From: Massiliimicrobium timonense
GTDB taxonomy: Bacteria > Bacillota_I > Bacilli_A > Erysipelotrichales > Coprobacillaceae
Assembly (NCBI RefSeq): GCF_002160865.1
Contig: NZ_NFLJ01000009.1
Location: forward strand, 16,466 to 80,465
Reading direction: 5' to 3'
Length of the DNA: 64,000 nt
In this document: piece by piece, positions 54,403 to 63,762 of the stretch
How positions within the stretch are numbered: the first letter of the stretch is position 1
How the letters are laid out: every line of letters begins with the position of its first letter
Position numbers and translations under genes: made by a program
Notes under the pieces: model-generated
What the model saw: the letters and a program-made list of their open reading frames with translations, nothing else
The model's database searches: none
What the model was told of the DNA's origin: nothing

Positions 54403-54468
54403 TTCTCATTCACCTCTCAATTATTATAGCAAACATTTTCAATAAAAGGATACTTTTTATAAAAAAAA

Positions 54469-54477
54469 TGCTATGAT
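54469..54477 (+). promoter_or_regulatory. Extended -10 of the Nudix gene
   Basis: TGCTATGAT, 24 bp before the ATG; no clear -35. Confidence 0.45.
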
Positions 54478-54501
54478 ATATAAAATGGAGGGAATAAATA
54501 C

Positions 54502-54924
54502 ATGGAAAATATCAAATTTCATATTACTGTCAAAGCAATTGTCATTTATCATCAGAAAATACTTATTTTAAAAAGAGTTCGTCCATCTAGTGATGGATTA
54601 GGTTATTGGGAACTTCCAGGTGGTGGATTAGAATATGGAGAAACACCTCATGAAGCATTAATAAGAGAGCTAAAAGAAGAAACAGGTTTAGATATTAAAA
54701 TTATTAAACCCGTTTATACTTTTACTGCTATTCGTCCAGATTATCAAACTGTTGGTATTGGATTTCTTACCATACCGACAAACGATCATGTTCAATTATC
54801 TCATGAACATACAGATTACCAATTTGTATCAAGTACAGAATTACTTCAGTATATTGATAAAAAAATTTATGATGATATCATCATGACACTTAAAGAATAC
54901 GAATCAATGCATATTGTAGATTAA
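54502..54924 (+). CDS. Nudix hydrolase
   Basis: A 140-residue Nudix protein. The box is complete: GGGLEYGETPHEALIRELKEETG (split here as GGGLEYGETPHEAL and RELKEETG), about residues 41-63, with the catalytic Glu pair. KRVRPSSDGLGYWELPGG just before it is also typical. Likely a nucleoside-diphosphate derivative pyrophosphatase; substrate is unknown. The ATG follows GGAGGGAATAAATAC. It converges on the surface-protein operon. Confidence 0.9.
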   Translation: MENIKFHITVKAIVIYHQKILILKRVRPSSDGLGYWELPGGGLEYGETPHEALIRELKEETGLDIKIIKPVYTFTAIRPDYQTVGIGFLTIPTNDHVQLSHEHTDYQFVSSTELLQYIDKKIYDDIIMTLKEYESMHIVD

Positions 54925-54950
54925 AAAATCAAGGTTACCCTTGATTTTTT
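54923..54950. terminator. Bidirectional terminator
   Basis: 12-bp stem AAAAAATCAAGG/CCTTGATTTTTT; the stop codon of the minus-strand gene is in the loop. Confidence 0.85.
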
Positions 54951-56281
54951 CGTTCATAATAATCTTTTATAGCAGAAATTGATTTCTTTTTAAAACTTAT
55001 ATACATATATCCAAGTACCGCAGTTGATACAACAAATAGAGCTGTTGTTCCAATAAATACATAAGTTAATGTATTATCATTTTCTTCTTCAACAGGAGTA
55101 TATTTTTGTAATGTCCCTTCAGTATCTTCATATGTATATAATTGAGTTTCCCCAGCTTCATTCATTAAATAGACAAGTGTATAATGTGATAAAGCTTCAT
55201 CTTCAAATTTCCATCCACTTAATTCAACATCACCAATTTTAATAGTTGCTGTTTTTAAATCTTGGATAGCTTCTAAATTATCTGGGGCATCCATAAGAAC
55301 ATATGTTTTTCCATTAACAGCTACAGTTTGATATTTACTCAAAACTTTATTATTATCTACATCATAAATATAAAATCCTGTGCTATCATCTTCATTTTGT
55401 AAATATAATAAAGTCAATCCCATATCTTTATTTTGTAAAGCTGTCACATCTTTATTGTCAATTTTTATTGTTGATTTTTCAAATCCTTTTGGCACATCCG
55501 TTTTAGATAAATCATTTAAAATTCCTAAATTTTGATCACCCAATTTAACAAATTGTGTTGGTTTTTCCGTCACATAAACACTTATCGTATAAGTTTTCTT
55601 GCTGCCATCTTCAGCAGTAACCGTAACTGTAAAATTATTTTCTCCTATTTTTAATTCTTTTTTACCTGTTCCAGAAACTTTTGCTTTACTATCTTTAGCT
55701 TTGGCACTTATAGTTAGTGATTCTGTTTCACTTGTTAAATCAACTTTATATGTTGTTGTTCCAGAAGAAAACTTTGGCGATAAAGTTCCTTCGGAAACAC
55801 TTAAAGAAGATAAATTCTTTTCACTTGATTTTTTTACTTCTGGTTCAGAAGTTGACTGACTTGAACTACTTGAATTATTTGAAGAAGTAGTTCCATTTGA
55901 TGAATTTGAAGAACTTGAACTACTTGTCACTGTAAATGTTGTATAATCGCTAACTGAATAATCAGCAGGATTGTCATAGTTTGACGCAACTCCTGACGCT
56001 GTAACTGTAACAGTTCCTATTCCTGTTGCTCGTACTTTAATCGTAGTACTTCCATTATCTACATCTGTTGCAGAAGAAATGATTTGTCCGGGACCTTGAC
56101 AACTAACATTAAATGTTGCATATAATCCGCTACCTGTAATTGTCACAGTAACAGTTTCGCCTACTTTAGCAGTACCTTTTGATGAAACAGAAAAACTTGC
56201 AGCATCACTATTTATTACATTCAATGATATTACTGATGTAATCATCAAAATTGACACAAATATTTTTTTTAATTTATTCAT
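54935..56281 (-). CDS. Membrane-anchored surface protein with cadherin-like beta-sandwich
   Basis: Surface protein of 448 aa. Signal peptide (about 1-27), an N-terminal beta-domain (about 28-120; SFSVSSKGTAKVGETVTVTI), a Ser/Asn-rich linker (about 120-150), a cadherin-like beta-sandwich (about 158-238; LSSLSVSEGTLSPKFSSGTT and ENNFTVTVTAEDGSKKTYTI), an unrecognised region, then one TM (about 403-425) with a basic tail. The N-terminal domain recalls the first strands of a cohesin or Ig-like domain but is short. The gene lies 15 bases after the dockerin glucosaminidase and behind GAGGTATATA. It is a candidate docking partner; that is inference. Confidence 0.8.
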   Translation of the reverse strand: MNKLKKIFVSILMITSVISLNVINSDAASFSVSSKGTAKVGETVTVTITGSGLYATFNVSCQGPGQIISSATDVDNGSTTIKVRATGIGTVTVTASGVASNYDNPADYSVSDYTTFTVTSSSSSSNSSNGTTSSNNSSSSSQSTSEPEVKKSSEKNLSSLSVSEGTLSPKFSSGTTTYKVDLTSETESLTISAKAKDSKAKVSGTGKKELKIGENNFTVTVTAEDGSKKTYTISVYVTEKPTQFVKLGDQNLGILNDLSKTDVPKGFEKSTIKIDNKDVTALQNKDMGLTLLYLQNEDDSTGFYIYDVDNNKVLSKYQTVAVNGKTYVLMDAPDNLEAIQDLKTATIKIGDVELSGWKFEDEALSHYTLVYLMNEAGETQLYTYEDTEGTLQKYTPVEEENDNTLTYVFIGTTALFVVSTAVLGYMYISFKKKSISAIKDYYERKNQG

Positions 56282-56296
56282 TATATACCTCACTAA

Positions 56297-58156
56297 TTAA
56301 CTTATTTTTTGTTTTCCATTAATATGATTTCTAACCATAACATAATCTGTTGGTGATATTTTTCCATCTCCATTAACATCTCCAGCAGATAAGCTGTTTC
56401 CAGTCAATTTAGATTTTCCATTAATATGATTTCTAATCAATACATAATCTGTTGGTGATATTTTCCCATCACCATTCACATCTCCTCGTGTATAAGATGT
56501 AGGACTATCAGATGTACTACTATCACTACCATTTGTAACAATTGTCACATCTGATGCAGGAATATATAAATAATCTCTTGAAAAACTATATTTATTCTCC
56601 CAATCCGTATCAGTACGAGAACTGTTTAATGCTGTATCACTTTGAATTTTATACCATTTCTTACCAGATACTGTAACAGTATCTAAAATAATCACTGGTA
56701 AATTATAAGTACGTGGACTATTACCACTTCCTAAAGTATGTGTTACAGTTGAATTAGGTTCTTTATAAAGCTTATAGCTTTTTTGCTGCCCATTAATAAT
56801 ACCAATTGTATATTTATTATAATCACTTCCATAATTATAATAATAATTAACACTTGCAGCTTTTTCTCCCCAATATGGATCAGATGCATAACGCACATTG
56901 ATACCAGACAATTTATCTCCTAAATGTCCACCGTTATAACGCCAATCTTCGTTATCTAAGTAACCATTAGAAATAAATTTTTCAGCATGATATTTTATAC
57001 TTGTTTGTGGATTAGCATAACCATTTGCTCCATAATATGGGTTACTATCTACAGCACCATGTCCAAACAAATTATTTTTATCCATTGCAATGGCACTTGT
57101 TCCCCAAGCACTTTCATTTCCAGAAACACCAAACATCAATAATGCATTTGTACCATATGTATTTTGATTTTCAATATAATATTGTCCCATATTCTTCATT
57201 TTTGAAGAACTTGAACCAGCTTTATCATTTGTAATAGCATTAAAGTTTGATGCTGTTAAAGTTGTTTTAGAACGATGTGAGAGAAATTGATAGTAATTAT
57301 AAAATGGGTTTGATTTATTAACAGCATTAGGATAAGATGTATTGCTATTTTGATAATCTTTAATCATTGTTGGATAACTTGTATAGAAATAATGACCATC
57401 GTAGCTATAGTATGTCGTTCCTGTATTTAAATAGCTTGGTTTTTTTCCAACTCTTTGCTTACTAGAGCCATTTGTTCCATAATAATATATATGATATAAA
57501 TAGCCATCTTCTACTTTATAATGAGAAATTTTAGTTTCTTTATCTTTATAATCAACAATAGTCACATCATTTTTATTAAAATCCATAATAGTCCCAGCCT
57601 GTTTTGCACGAATTTTACCATTGACTGTTCCAATATAAGCTGCATCCTTAGCATAGCTTCCTGTCGTATAACCATCATAACCAGTCAAAACATTATCATA
57701 AGTCAAATAACTATTTCCATCATGACCTTTTGCATTCAGATATACAACACCATATTCAATATCTTTTGTTTTTTCTTCTACTGCATATGTTGTAACGGAA
57801 AAAGATCTGGCACGTAATTTAGATTTTGCATTCACCTTATTATCCAAAGCTTCTTGAGCTTCTTCTTCACTTTCATAAGTTGCAATAACTTCTTTTTCAT
57901 CACCAGTTTTGGCAACCAAATCATATTCTTTCGTTTCTTCTATAATCTTAGAATCATCATTTTCAATATCATCAAAATCAACAATAGATGCACTTCCATC
58001 TTCGTTAATAACAGTAAAATAATCTGTAATTTCAGGACCACTTTGAGATTCATCCTTTGCCTCTACTTGATTTTGATTTGTCACATTTATAAATAACCCC
58101 ATAACTAAAGTTAAAGAGATAATAAACATACTCAATTGAAATACTTTTTTCTTCAT
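56297..58156 (-). CDS. Exported N-acetylglucosaminidase with dockerin
   Basis: Secreted peptidoglycan hydrolase of 619 aa. Signal peptide (about 1-33), an unrecognised N-terminal region, a GH73-type glucosaminidase core (about 280-440) with FGVSGNESAWGTSAIA, where Glu348 is the likely catalytic acid, and NNLFGHGAVD. A linker leads to two dockerin repeats at about 557-590 and 591-619, each GDVNGDGKISPTDYV with complete Ca2+-loop Asp/Asn residues, followed by RNHINGK. The start at 58156 follows AAGAAAGGGGTGTTTTA. Dockerin on a wall hydrolase suggests attachment through a cohesin. Confidence 0.88.
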   Translation of the reverse strand: MKKKVFQLSMFIISLTLVMGLFINVTNQNQVEAKDESQSGPEITDYFTVINEDGSASIVDFDDIENDDSKIIEETKEYDLVAKTGDEKEVIATYESEEEAQEALDNKVNAKSKLRARSFSVTTYAVEEKTKDIEYGVVYLNAKGHDGNSYLTYDNVLTGYDGYTTGSYAKDAAYIGTVNGKIRAKQAGTIMDFNKNDVTIVDYKDKETKISHYKVEDGYLYHIYYYGTNGSSKQRVGKKPSYLNTGTTYYSYDGHYFYTSYPTMIKDYQNSNTSYPNAVNKSNPFYNYYQFLSHRSKTTLTASNFNAITNDKAGSSSSKMKNMGQYYIENQNTYGTNALLMFGVSGNESAWGTSAIAMDKNNLFGHGAVDSNPYYGANGYANPQTSIKYHAEKFISNGYLDNEDWRYNGGHLGDKLSGINVRYASDPYWGEKAASVNYYYNYGSDYNKYTIGIINGQQKSYKLYKEPNSTVTHTLGSGNSPRTYNLPVIILDTVTVSGKKWYKIQSDTALNSSRTDTDWENKYSFSRDYLYIPASDVTIVTNGSDSSTSDSPTSYTRGDVNGDGKISPTDYVLIRNHINGKSKLTGNSLSAGDVNGDGKISPTDYVMVRNHINGKQKIS

Positions 58157-58191
58157 TAAAACACCCCTTCTTTCACTACATTCCAAATAAA

Positions 58192-58220
58192 ATTATATTA
58201 TATGAAAATATGAAATTCAA
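58192..58220 (-). promoter_or_regulatory. Sigma-A promoter of the surface-protein operon
   Basis: TTGAAT (58215-58220), 17 bp, TATAAT (58192-58197) on the minus strand. Confidence 0.7.
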
Positions 58221-58236
58221 TCTATTTTCGTATAAT
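58197..58236. promoter_or_regulatory. Inverted repeat over the surface-operon promoter
   Basis: ATTATATGAAAATA and its near-perfect inverse TATTTTCGTATAAT (one mismatch) separated by 12 bp. It covers the spacer and -35, so it could be an operator. Confidence 0.4.
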
Positions 58237-58243
58237 TTCACAC

Positions 58244-58301
58244 AAAAAAGATGAATTTTATAACATAATTCCCAAGAAATGTTATAAAATATCATCTTTC
58301 T
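58244..58301 (-). terminator. Terminator of metA
   Basis: Long hairpin: AAAGATGA ... TTTTATAACAT paired with ATGTTATAAAA ... TCATCTTT, T-run behind on the minus strand. It contains the metA stop codon. Confidence 0.75.
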
Positions 58302-59224
58302 TTTAATTCATCCAAATTATATGGTGTTTGTTGATAAACATAATAGTTTAACCAGTTAGCAAATATTAAATAAGCGTGAGAACGCCATTTTACTTGAATT
58401 TCATTATGAATATCATCATTCAAATAGTAATTTTTAGGCATTTCACTGATAATATCAGGATTAGCTAAATCTCTTTTATACTCTTTGTCTAAAGTATCTG
58501 GATCATATTCAGGATGCCCAGTTACAAAGAAGCGTGAACCATCTTTAGAAGCAACAATATAAACCCCTGCTTCTTTTGACTCAGCTAAAATATCCAAATC
58601 ATTAATCTTTTCGATATCTTCTTTAGAAACACTTGTATAACGAGAATGCGGAGCATAAAACTGGTAATCAAAACCTCTTAATATTTTTCTTTGCATCTTT
58701 TCAACATTTGTATGGTGTAAATAAACGCCTGTCAACTTATGTGATAATAAATATTTTGAAACACCATAAAAGTAATATAACGCTGCCTGTGCAGCCCAAC
58801 AAATAAAGAAGGAACTAAAAACATGTGTTTTTGACCATTCTAATAATGTTGTTAATTCATCCCAATAATCAACATCATGAAAATCCAACTTTTCAACAGG
58901 AGCCCCTGTAATAATAAGACCATCATATTTATTATCTTTGATATCATCAAATGTTTTATAAAAAGCCAAAAGATGTTCTTTAGAAACATTTTTAGAATCA
59001 TGACTTGCCATATGAATCCAATCAACTTCTATTTGTAGTGGTGTATTAGATAAAAGTCTTAATAATTGTGTTTCAGTCACAATCTTAGTTGGCATAATAT
59101 TTAAAATAAGTAATTTTAAAGGTCGAATTCTTTGTGTCGTTGCACGTGTTTCATCCATTATAAAAATATTTTCTTCTTTCAATATTTTTGCTGCTGGTAA
59201 ATTATCTGGTATTTTAATTGGCAC
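58292..59224 (-). CDS. metA: Homoserine O-acyltransferase MetA, predicted acetyl-CoA type
   Basis: First committed step of methionine synthesis, 310 aa. The catalytic Cys142 is in [10 protein letters not shown], and GHPEYD gives the His and Glu. Residue 111 is Glu in TGAPVE; at this position Glu directs acetyl-CoA use and Gly (as in E. coli, GAPLG) succinyl-CoA use. So it is probably a homoserine O-acetyltransferase despite the usual annotation as O-succinyltransferase. The start codon is GTG, four bases after GAGGGATAATT's AGGG core region. dgt lies upstream on the same strand. Confidence 0.93.
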   Translation of the reverse strand: MPIKIPDNLPAAKILKEENIFIMDETRATTQRIRPLKLLILNIMPTKIVTETQLLRLLSNTPLQIEVDWIHMASHDSKNVSKEHLLAFYKTFDDIKDNKYDGLIITGAPVEKLDFHDVDYWDELTTLLEWSKTHVFSSFFICWAAQAALYYFYGVSKYLLSHKLTGVYLHHTNVEKMQRKILRGFDYQFYAPHSRYTSVSKEDIEKINDLDILAESKEAGVYIVASKDGSRFFVTGHPEYDPDTLDKEYKRDLANPDIISEMPKNYYLNDDIHNEIQVKWRSHAYLIFANWLNYYVYQQTPYNLDELKER

Positions 59225-59247
59225 AATTATCCCTCATTTCAATGAGT

Positions 59248-59276
59248 ATTGTATCATATTTTATCAAAGACTTGAA
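59248..59276 (-). promoter_or_regulatory. Possible promoter of metA
   Basis: TTCAAG (59271-59276), 17 bp, TACAAT (59248-59253) preceded by TGA. No S-box or other methionine riboswitch is visible in this short leader. Confidence 0.4.
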
Positions 59277-59283
59277 TATTCTT

Positions 59284-60510
59284 TTAAAAAGAAATCAATT
59301 CATTAAAGACTTGAATAATAAAGGCATCACTCATTCCCGCCAAATAATCTATAATACTTTTTTCAAATGCTTGAAAATCATTCTCGAAGTCATAAACAAT
59401 TTGATTCTTGTATTGTTCTTTTCTTGGATATTGTTTTATGTATGCATATTTTTCTAACCATGTTAAATAATGACCGATTAACTTTGGATATTGATTGAGA
59501 TCATGTTTTAATTTTTGTATAAAATCATCATATTGTTTATAATCATATAAAAAATCAAAAAGTGAATTTAATATTAAAGATACATATTTTTCATGAATCT
59601 GAACTCTTTTGATTAAATAAATATTTTGATAATTAAACTTCATAATAACTTTCATTTTATCAAATGCTTCCTGTGATAGTCCTATTCCTTTTTCAACCGA
59701 TGAATTTTCAACAACATCATGAATAAAGTAATTCACAACAGAACCATTATTAATTGCATAAAACTGATAAGTTCCCATTTGATTTAATTGATCTCTTAAT
59801 TCATCAATTTGTAATTGTTTTAAAACATGAAGTCTTAAGGCATCTTCGATATCTCTTGCGAGATAAGCAATTTTATCTGCCATTTTCACAACGCAACCCT
59901 CATAGGTAAAAGGATTATATTCTCCAGCATACTGATAAGCGTTTAAATCAATATATTCTTTTCTTTTTTGAATGTATTTTTGATTCATTTCACCACAGTG
60001 CGAAATGATTCCATCTCTTACAGCATAAGTCAAATTTAAATTATATTGATTATGCTGATTATCTTCTAAAAGTTCAATGTGATCAACAAAATGTAAGCTA
60101 TTTTTTTCATGCCAGAATCTATCTAATTGATGTGACTGTGCAATTTGTGTCAAAATAGTTTCTCCACCATGCCCAAAAGGTGCATGTCCTAAATCATGTC
60201 CTACAGCAATCGCTTTTGTTAATTCAGTATTTAAACCTAATTGATGTGCTATAGTATAAGAAATAGATTCTACCAGATTCACATGTTCGCTACGTGTACA
60301 GACATGATCATCTTCAACTGCAAAGAAAACTTGTGTTTTATGTTTTAATCGGCGATAAGCCTGTGAAAAAATAATTCTTGTATAATCTCTTGCAAATTCA
60401 CTTCTTAAATCATATCTTCTTTGATATATATTCGCACATCTTTTGATTGCTTTTTGATAATCAGGATGTTGTTCAAACATTCCATATCCGTCAAATTTCT
60501 TTTCCTTCAT
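59284..60510 (-). CDS. dNTP triphosphohydrolase (dGTPase-like)
   Basis: HD-domain phosphohydrolase of 408 aa that cuts dNTPs to deoxynucleoside and triphosphate. DYTRIIFSQAYRRLKHKTQVF is near residues 42-62, the first metal His is in RSEHVNLVES, the HD pair is in GHDLGHAPFGHGGE (about 104-117), and the last Asp is in MADKIAYLARDIED. The length fits the Dgt type-2 family. Start ATG 60510 follows GAGAGGTAACAAAA. Divergent from msrC. Confidence 0.92.
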   Translation of the reverse strand: MKEKKFDGYGMFEQHPDYQKAIKRCANIYQRRYDLRSEFARDYTRIIFSQAYRRLKHKTQVFFAVEDDHVCTRSEHVNLVESISYTIAHQLGLNTELTKAIAVGHDLGHAPFGHGGETILTQIAQSHQLDRFWHEKNSLHFVDHIELLEDNQHNQYNLNLTYAVRDGIISHCGEMNQKYIQKRKEYIDLNAYQYAGEYNPFTYEGCVVKMADKIAYLARDIEDALRLHVLKQLQIDELRDQLNQMGTYQFYAINNGSVVNYFIHDVVENSSVEKGIGLSQEAFDKMKVIMKFNYQNIYLIKRVQIHEKYVSLILNSLFDFLYDYKQYDDFIQKLKHDLNQYPKLIGHYLTWLEKYAYIKQYPRKEQYKNQIVYDFENDFQAFEKSIIDYLAGMSDAFIIQVFNELISF

Positions 60511-60564
60511 TTTTGTTACCTCTCTATGTTATACTCATGTTATAACAAAAAAGGAGTGAAAGCA

Positions 60565-61011
60565 ATGGATACACAATTATTTTTACAACAAGCCCATGAA
60601 TTAGTAAAAGATGAAAAAAATGTTGTTGCTAATATGGCAAATATTTCTGCATTTTTAAATGAAATTCTTCCAAATATTAATTGGGTAGGATTTTATCTAT
60701 TAGAAGACAAAGAACTTGTTTTAGGTCCATTTCAAGGAAAGGTTGCCTGTTTGAGAATTCCCGTAGGGCAAGGTGTATGTGGTAAAGCAGCCCTTCTACA
60801 GCAAACTGTATGTGTCGGTGATGTTCACCAATTCAGTGGGCATATTGCCTGTGATGAACGCAGTAAAAGTGAGATTGTAATTCCTATTATAGTTCGTCAT
60901 GAACTTGTTGGAGTTTTAGATATTGATTCTCCTTATTTTAATAGGTTTACAGCTTATGATCAGAAATTCTTAGAAAGTATAGTAGATATAATTGCAAAAG
61001 AAACTTTTTGA
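60565..61011 (+). CDS. msrC: Free methionine-(R)-sulfoxide reductase (GAF domain)
   Basis: Single GAF-domain enzyme, 148 aa, that reduces free Met-(R)-sulfoxide. All three functional Cys positions of the fRMsr family are seen: VACLRIP, GVCGKA and HIACDE. NWVGFYLLED and LDIDSPYFNRF are also family marks. The start is ATG 60565 behind AAAAGGAGTGAAAGCA; the longer frame runs into the divergent dgt gene. Nearby metA is also in methionine metabolism. Confidence 0.92.
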   Translation: MDTQLFLQQAHELVKDEKNVVANMANISAFLNEILPNINWVGFYLLEDKELVLGPFQGKVACLRIPVGQGVCGKAALLQQTVCVGDVHQFSGHIACDERSKSEIVIPIIVRHELVGVLDIDSPYFNRFTAYDQKFLESIVDIIAKETF

Positions 61012-61046
61012 AAAAGTCATGCCTAAAAAAGAAGTTCATAGAATAT

Positions 61047-61094
61047 AAAAGACAATGCTTTTATTTCATGATGAAATTAAGCATTGTCTTTTTC
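61047..61094. terminator. Long bidirectional terminator
   Basis: Hairpin of about 22 bp: AAAAGACAATGCTT and ATTTCAT paired with ATGAAAT and AAGCATTGTCTTTT. Between msrC and ptsI. Confidence 0.9.
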
Positions 61095-61095
61095 A

Positions 61096-62811
61096 TTATT
61101 TTTTAACAACTTTTTCTACTAATGCAACAACTTCTTCCATTGTTGTACAGTTAATAGCCTGATTAGCTAAATCTGCCATTTCTTTTTGAGATAATCCTCT
61201 AATTAATTTTCTTTGAGCCAAAATAGATGTTGCTGACATAGAGAATTCATCTAATCCTAGACCTAATAATAATGGTGCAGCCATTGGTTCTCCTGCCATT
61301 TCACCACACATACCAGCCCATTTACCTTCTTTATGTGCTGATTCAATAACATGTTTAACCAAACGTAAAATAGATGGATTAAATGGTTGATATAAGTAAG
61401 ATACACCAGAAGACATTCTATCTGCAGCAAATGTATATTGAATTAAATCATTTGTTCCAATTGAGAAGAAATCTACTTCTTTTGCAAATTGATCTGCCAA
61501 TACAGCAGCAGCAGGAATTTCAATCATAATACCTACCTGTAATGTATCAGATACTTTAACACCTTCAGCAATTAATTTTTCTTTTTCTTCCATTAAGATA
61601 CCTTTAGCTTTTCTAAATTCTCCTAATGTTGCAATCATTGGGAACATAATTCTTAAATCACCATAAACTGATGCTTTTAACAACGCTCTCAATTGTGTTC
61701 TAAAAATATCTTCTCTTTGGAAACATAAACGAATTGCACGAACGCCTAAGAAAGGATTCATTTCTTTTGGTAAATCAATAGCTTCAATTTCTTTATCTCC
61801 ACCGATATCAAGTGTTCTAACAACAACAGGTTTACCAGCCATTCCTTCTAAGATTTCTTTGTAAACTTCAAATTGTTTTTCTTCAGTTGGTAATTCAGCA
61901 GATTCCATATATAAGAATTCTGTTCTAAATAAACCTACACCTTCACCACCATTTTCTCTCACACCTTCAAGATCTTTTGGTGAACCAATATTAGCAACCA
62001 ATTCAACTTGATGACCATCAGTTGAAACAGTTTTTTCATTCACTAATTTTTTTAATTCTTCTCTATATGCAATATAATCATCACGTTTTTGAGCATATTC
62101 TTTAACAGTATCTTCATCAGGATTAATCATGACAACTCCTTCAATACCATCAAGAGCAATCATATCACCATCTTTAACTTCATCAGTAATTGTTTTACAA
62201 GCCACTACTGCAGGAATTTCTAAACTTCTAGCCATAATTGCTGAGTGTGAAGTTCTTCCACCAATATTTGTTGCAAATCCTCTTACAAGATTTTTATTTA
62301 ATTGAGCTGTATCAGAAGGTGTTAAATCATCGGCAATAATCACAACTTCTTCATCAATCAAAGCTGGATTAGGCAAAGATTTCCCTAAAAGATTTGCTAA
62401 AAGACGACGAGATACATCTTTAATATCAGCAGCTCTTTCTCTAAAGTATTCGTCCCCCATAGATTCAAACATAGCCACAAAAGTATTAGCCACTTCTTCT
62501 AAAGCTGCAGCAGCATTACATTTTTCATTTCTAATCTTATCTTCTACTTGAGTTTTCAATTCAGGATCAGATAAAACTAATGCATGAGCATCAAATACAG
62601 CAGCTTCTTCAGCAGATAAATTTTTTGAAGCAGCTTCTTTGATTGCCTCAAGTTGCTTACTAGTACAATCCATTGCATCTTCATAAGCTTTAATTTCTTT
62701 TTCAACGTCTTCAACAGTTTCTTTTGTCACTGTCAAATCAGGCATAACTAATTTGTATGCTTTTGCAATTGCAATACCATTAGATGCCGCAATTCCTTTA
62801 ATCATTGTCAT
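61096..62811 (-). CDS. ptsI: PTS phosphoenolpyruvate-protein phosphotransferase, Enzyme I
   Basis: General PTS phosphotransferase that passes phosphate from PEP to HPr, 571 aa. The active His189 is in [12 protein letters not shown]. The PEP-binding barrel contains [20 protein letters not shown] and the C-terminal [10 protein letters not shown] with the catalytic Cys. The ATG follows GGAGGTAGGTCAAA. ptsH is usually just upstream of ptsI; here it is absent, and nagB is divergent instead. Confidence 0.97.
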   Translation of the reverse strand: MTMIKGIAASNGIAIAKAYKLVMPDLTVTKETVEDVEKEIKAYEDAMDCTSKQLEAIKEAASKNLSAEEAAVFDAHALVLSDPELKTQVEDKIRNEKCNAAAALEEVANTFVAMFESMGDEYFRERAADIKDVSRRLLANLLGKSLPNPALIDEEVVIIADDLTPSDTAQLNKNLVRGFATNIGGRTSHSAIMARSLEIPAVVACKTITDEVKDGDMIALDGIEGVVMINPDEDTVKEYAQKRDDYIAYREELKKLVNEKTVSTDGHQVELVANIGSPKDLEGVRENGGEGVGLFRTEFLYMESAELPTEEKQFEVYKEILEGMAGKPVVVRTLDIGGDKEIEAIDLPKEMNPFLGVRAIRLCFQREDIFRTQLRALLKASVYGDLRIMFPMIATLGEFRKAKGILMEEKEKLIAEGVKVSDTLQVGIMIEIPAAAVLADQFAKEVDFFSIGTNDLIQYTFAADRMSSGVSYLYQPFNPSILRLVKHVIESAHKEGKWAGMCGEMAGEPMAAPLLLGLGLDEFSMSATSILAQRKLIRGLSQKEMADLANQAINCTTMEEVVALVEKVVKK

Positions 62812-62893
62812 TTTGACCTACCTCCATATAGACTTATTTTACCTTATTTTCCATATAAAATAAAGATTAAACTTTCTTTATTTCGTAAATTTT

Positions 62894-62916
62894 AAATTTT
62901 CAAATTTTGAAAATTT
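62894..62916. promoter_or_regulatory. Perfect 23-bp palindrome between ptsI and nagB
   Basis: Arms AAATTTTCAAA and TTTGAAAATTT with one base between. It lies immediately upstream of the nagB -35 and 83 bp from ptsI, so it could serve either gene as an operator. Confidence 0.45.
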
Positions 62917-62919
62917 ACC

Positions 62920-62948
62920 TTTTCATTTCATAGTGCTTGTTATATAAT
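62920..62948 (+). promoter_or_regulatory. Promoter of nagB
   Basis: TTTTCA (62920-62925), 17 bp, TATAAT (62943-62948). Confidence 0.55.
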
Positions 62949-62974
62949 AAAGACATATTATAGGAGGGACAAAA

Positions 62975-63706
62975 ATGAAAGTCATTATTGTAAAAGATTA
63001 TGAAGAAGCAAGCCAAAAAGCTTGTGAAATTATGTTGAATGTTATTAAGAATAATCCAACAGCCAATTTAGGTTTAGCTACGGGATCTACACCTATTAGA
63101 CTTTATGAATTGATGAGAGAAGATCATAAGAAAAATGGAACTTCTTATAAAACAATTAAGTCATTTAATCTTGATGAATATTTTGGTTTGGACCAATCTC
63201 ATCCTCAAAGTTATCATTATTTTATGTGTCATAACTTATTTAATGAATTAGATATTGATATGAACAATGTTCATGTGCCAAAAGGTAATGGTGATATTGA
63301 TGAAGAATGTAAAGCTTATAATCAATTATTAGAAGATAATCCTATTGATATTCAATTATTAGGTATCGGTTCGAATGGGCATATTGGTTTTAATGAACCT
63401 GGAACACCTTTTGATTCAGTGACTCATAAAGTTGATTTAAAACAATCTACAATTGAAGATAATGCACGTCTATTCTTTAATGGTAAAATTGAAGATGTAC
63501 CTACTCAAGCAGTAAGTATGGGAATTGCAAATATCATGAAAGCCAAAAAAGTATTACTTATTGCTTCTGGAGAAGGAAAAGCTAAAGCTATCCAAGCTAC
63601 TGTTGAAGGTCCAAAAACAACAGATGTACCTGCAAGCGCATTACAAGATCATCCAGATTGTATTTTAATTGTTGATGAAGCTGCTGCAAGTCTATTAAAG
63701 AAATAA
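62975..63706 (+). CDS. nagB: Glucosamine-6-phosphate deaminase
   Basis: Converts glucosamine-6-P to fructose-6-P and ammonia, 243 aa. GLATGSTP (phosphate loop), FNLDEYFG (catalytic Asp), GIGSNGHIGFNEPG (catalytic His and Glu, about 130-143). No nagA is adjacent. The ATG follows ATAGGAGGGACAAAA. It links amino-sugar or wall-derived sugar use to glycolysis, next to the PTS gene ptsI. Confidence 0.96.
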   Translation: MKVIIVKDYEEASQKACEIMLNVIKNNPTANLGLATGSTPIRLYELMREDHKKNGTSYKTIKSFNLDEYFGLDQSHPQSYHYFMCHNLFNELDIDMNNVHVPKGNGDIDEECKAYNQLLEDNPIDIQLLGIGSNGHIGFNEPGTPFDSVTHKVDLKQSTIEDNARLFFNGKIEDVPTQAVSMGIANIMKAKKVLLIASGEGKAKAIQATVEGPKTTDVPASALQDHPDCILIVDEAAASLLKK

Positions 63707-63718
63707 ACATATGATTTT

Positions 63719-63752
63719 AAAAATCTCACTCCATATAACGAGTGAGATTTTT
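63719..63752. terminator. Terminator of nagB
   Basis: 13-bp stem AAAAATCTCACTC/GAGTGAGATTTTT with T-run. Confidence 0.85.
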
Positions 63753-63762
63753 TATATTTATA

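Noticed and set aside
57521..58096. Ile/Phe-rich plus-strand frames inside the glucosaminidase gene
   Set aside because: Composition is the complement of a Lys/Asp/Asn-rich coding strand.
59225..59283. SAM riboswitch before metA
   Set aside because: The leader is under 60 bp with only a small hairpin; no S-box features.
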